A DNA stretch of 13,890 nt from Candidatus Bathyarchaeota archaeon (GTDB taxonomy: Archaea; Thermoproteota; Bathyarchaeia; Bathyarchaeales; Bathycorpusculaceae): positions 1 through 13,890 of the forward strand of contig DAOUTL010000017.1 of NCBI GenBank assembly GCA_030626685.1, given 5' to 3'. Positions 13,715 through 13,890 of this stretch are shown one piece after another. The notes below the pieces were generated by a model. The model saw only the letters and a list, made by a program, of their open reading frames with translations. It was not told the origin of the DNA and ran no database searches. The position numbers and the translations under genes are program-made. Every line of letters starts with the position of its first letter. The first letter of the stretch is position 1.

Positions 13715-13743
13715 TGAAGAAGCTTATCGCAAGGTATTTATGT

Positions 13744-13890
13744 ATGCATGTGATATCGTTTGAATACGGTGGTGCGTTGACGCTTAAACCTCTAGCGGTA
13801 AGAATACCTGAAGAAATGGAGAAGGAAATTCTTGAAATGGTTGAACGTGAAAAGTTGGATAAGGCTACGGTTGTGAGAACCCTCATTGAA
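13744..13890 (+). CDS. Partial ribbon-helix-helix / UPF0175-like protein, runs off the right edge
   Basis: 49 codons from ATG 13744 are open to the end of the window. MHVISFEYGGALTLKPLAVR leads to IPEEMEKEILEMVEREKLDK and ATVVRTLIE. The strand LKPLAVRIPEEM followed by two helices with R-x-L at the end of the second is the pattern of ribbon-helix-helix antitoxins and the UPF0175 family, usually partners of PIN toxins. A TTG at 13777 is an alternative start. The missing 3' part and any toxin lie outside the window. Confidence 0.6.
   Translation, partial: MHVISFEYGGALTLKPLAVRIPEEMEKEILEMVEREKLDKATVVRTLIE

Noticed and set aside
13683..13886. 67-codon minus frame at the right edge
   Set aside because: Antisense to the ribbon-helix-helix frame, Ser/Ile-rich and without family pattern.

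Overview
The window is archaeal. It encodes translation initiation factor aIF-1A, an AlaX-M trans-editing enzyme and an XPD/Rad3-type iron-sulfur helicase. It has archaeal TATA boxes (for example at 7651-7660 and 12990-12997), full Shine-Dalgarno sites for some genes and probable leaderless starts for others, and many GTG or TTG starts. Gene content and small zinc-ribbon proteins would fit a TACK-group lineage such as Bathyarchaeia, but no rRNA is present and this placement is an inference.

Left part (1-4209): two small minus-strand genes (a winged-helix-like protein and a 47-residue YHS-domain metal-site protein), then a plus-strand XPD-like helicase with an unusual N-terminal zinc ribbon. 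The helicase converges on a minus-strand gene for a degenerate Mrr-like protein. The gap between them holds a perfect 22-bp palindrome inside a wider inverted repeat. aIF-1A lies upstream of the Mrr-like gene, with a possible leaderless micro-ORF between the two.

Middle part (4210-7660): a divergent promoter region, a cytosolic transglutaminase-like protein (plus), then RNase HI (minus, own promoter). Next comes a two-gene minus operon of AlaX-M and a DUF5615/PIN-like nuclease, joined by a perfect Shine-Dalgarno site before a TTG start.

Right-centre (7661-12431): after a 390-base non-coding leader region with two candidate TATA boxes and several small dyads, four plus-strand genes are packed closely. 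They are an APC-family permease, a calcineurin-like metallophosphoesterase, an acetamidase/formamidase and a nucleotidyltransferase-fold protein. A module for uptake and hydrolysis of an amide or amino-acid derivative is the simplest reading of the first three; the role of the fourth is open.

Right end (12432-13890): a DUF6506 protein (minus) is divergent from a ribbon-helix-helix regulator that overlaps by ATGA with a 68-residue hydrophobic membrane protein. Then come a minus-strand zinc-ribbon gene broken by a -1 shift at an A5 run, a decayed second copy of the same zinc ribbon, and a partial ribbon-helix-helix/UPF0175-like gene that runs off the window.

No rRNA, tRNA, CRISPR array, transposase or phage gene was recognised. 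The most interesting candidates are the permease/phosphoesterase/amidase/nucleotidyltransferase cluster, the ribbon-helix-helix plus membrane-peptide pair, the zinc-ribbon helicase and the zinc-ribbon relics.
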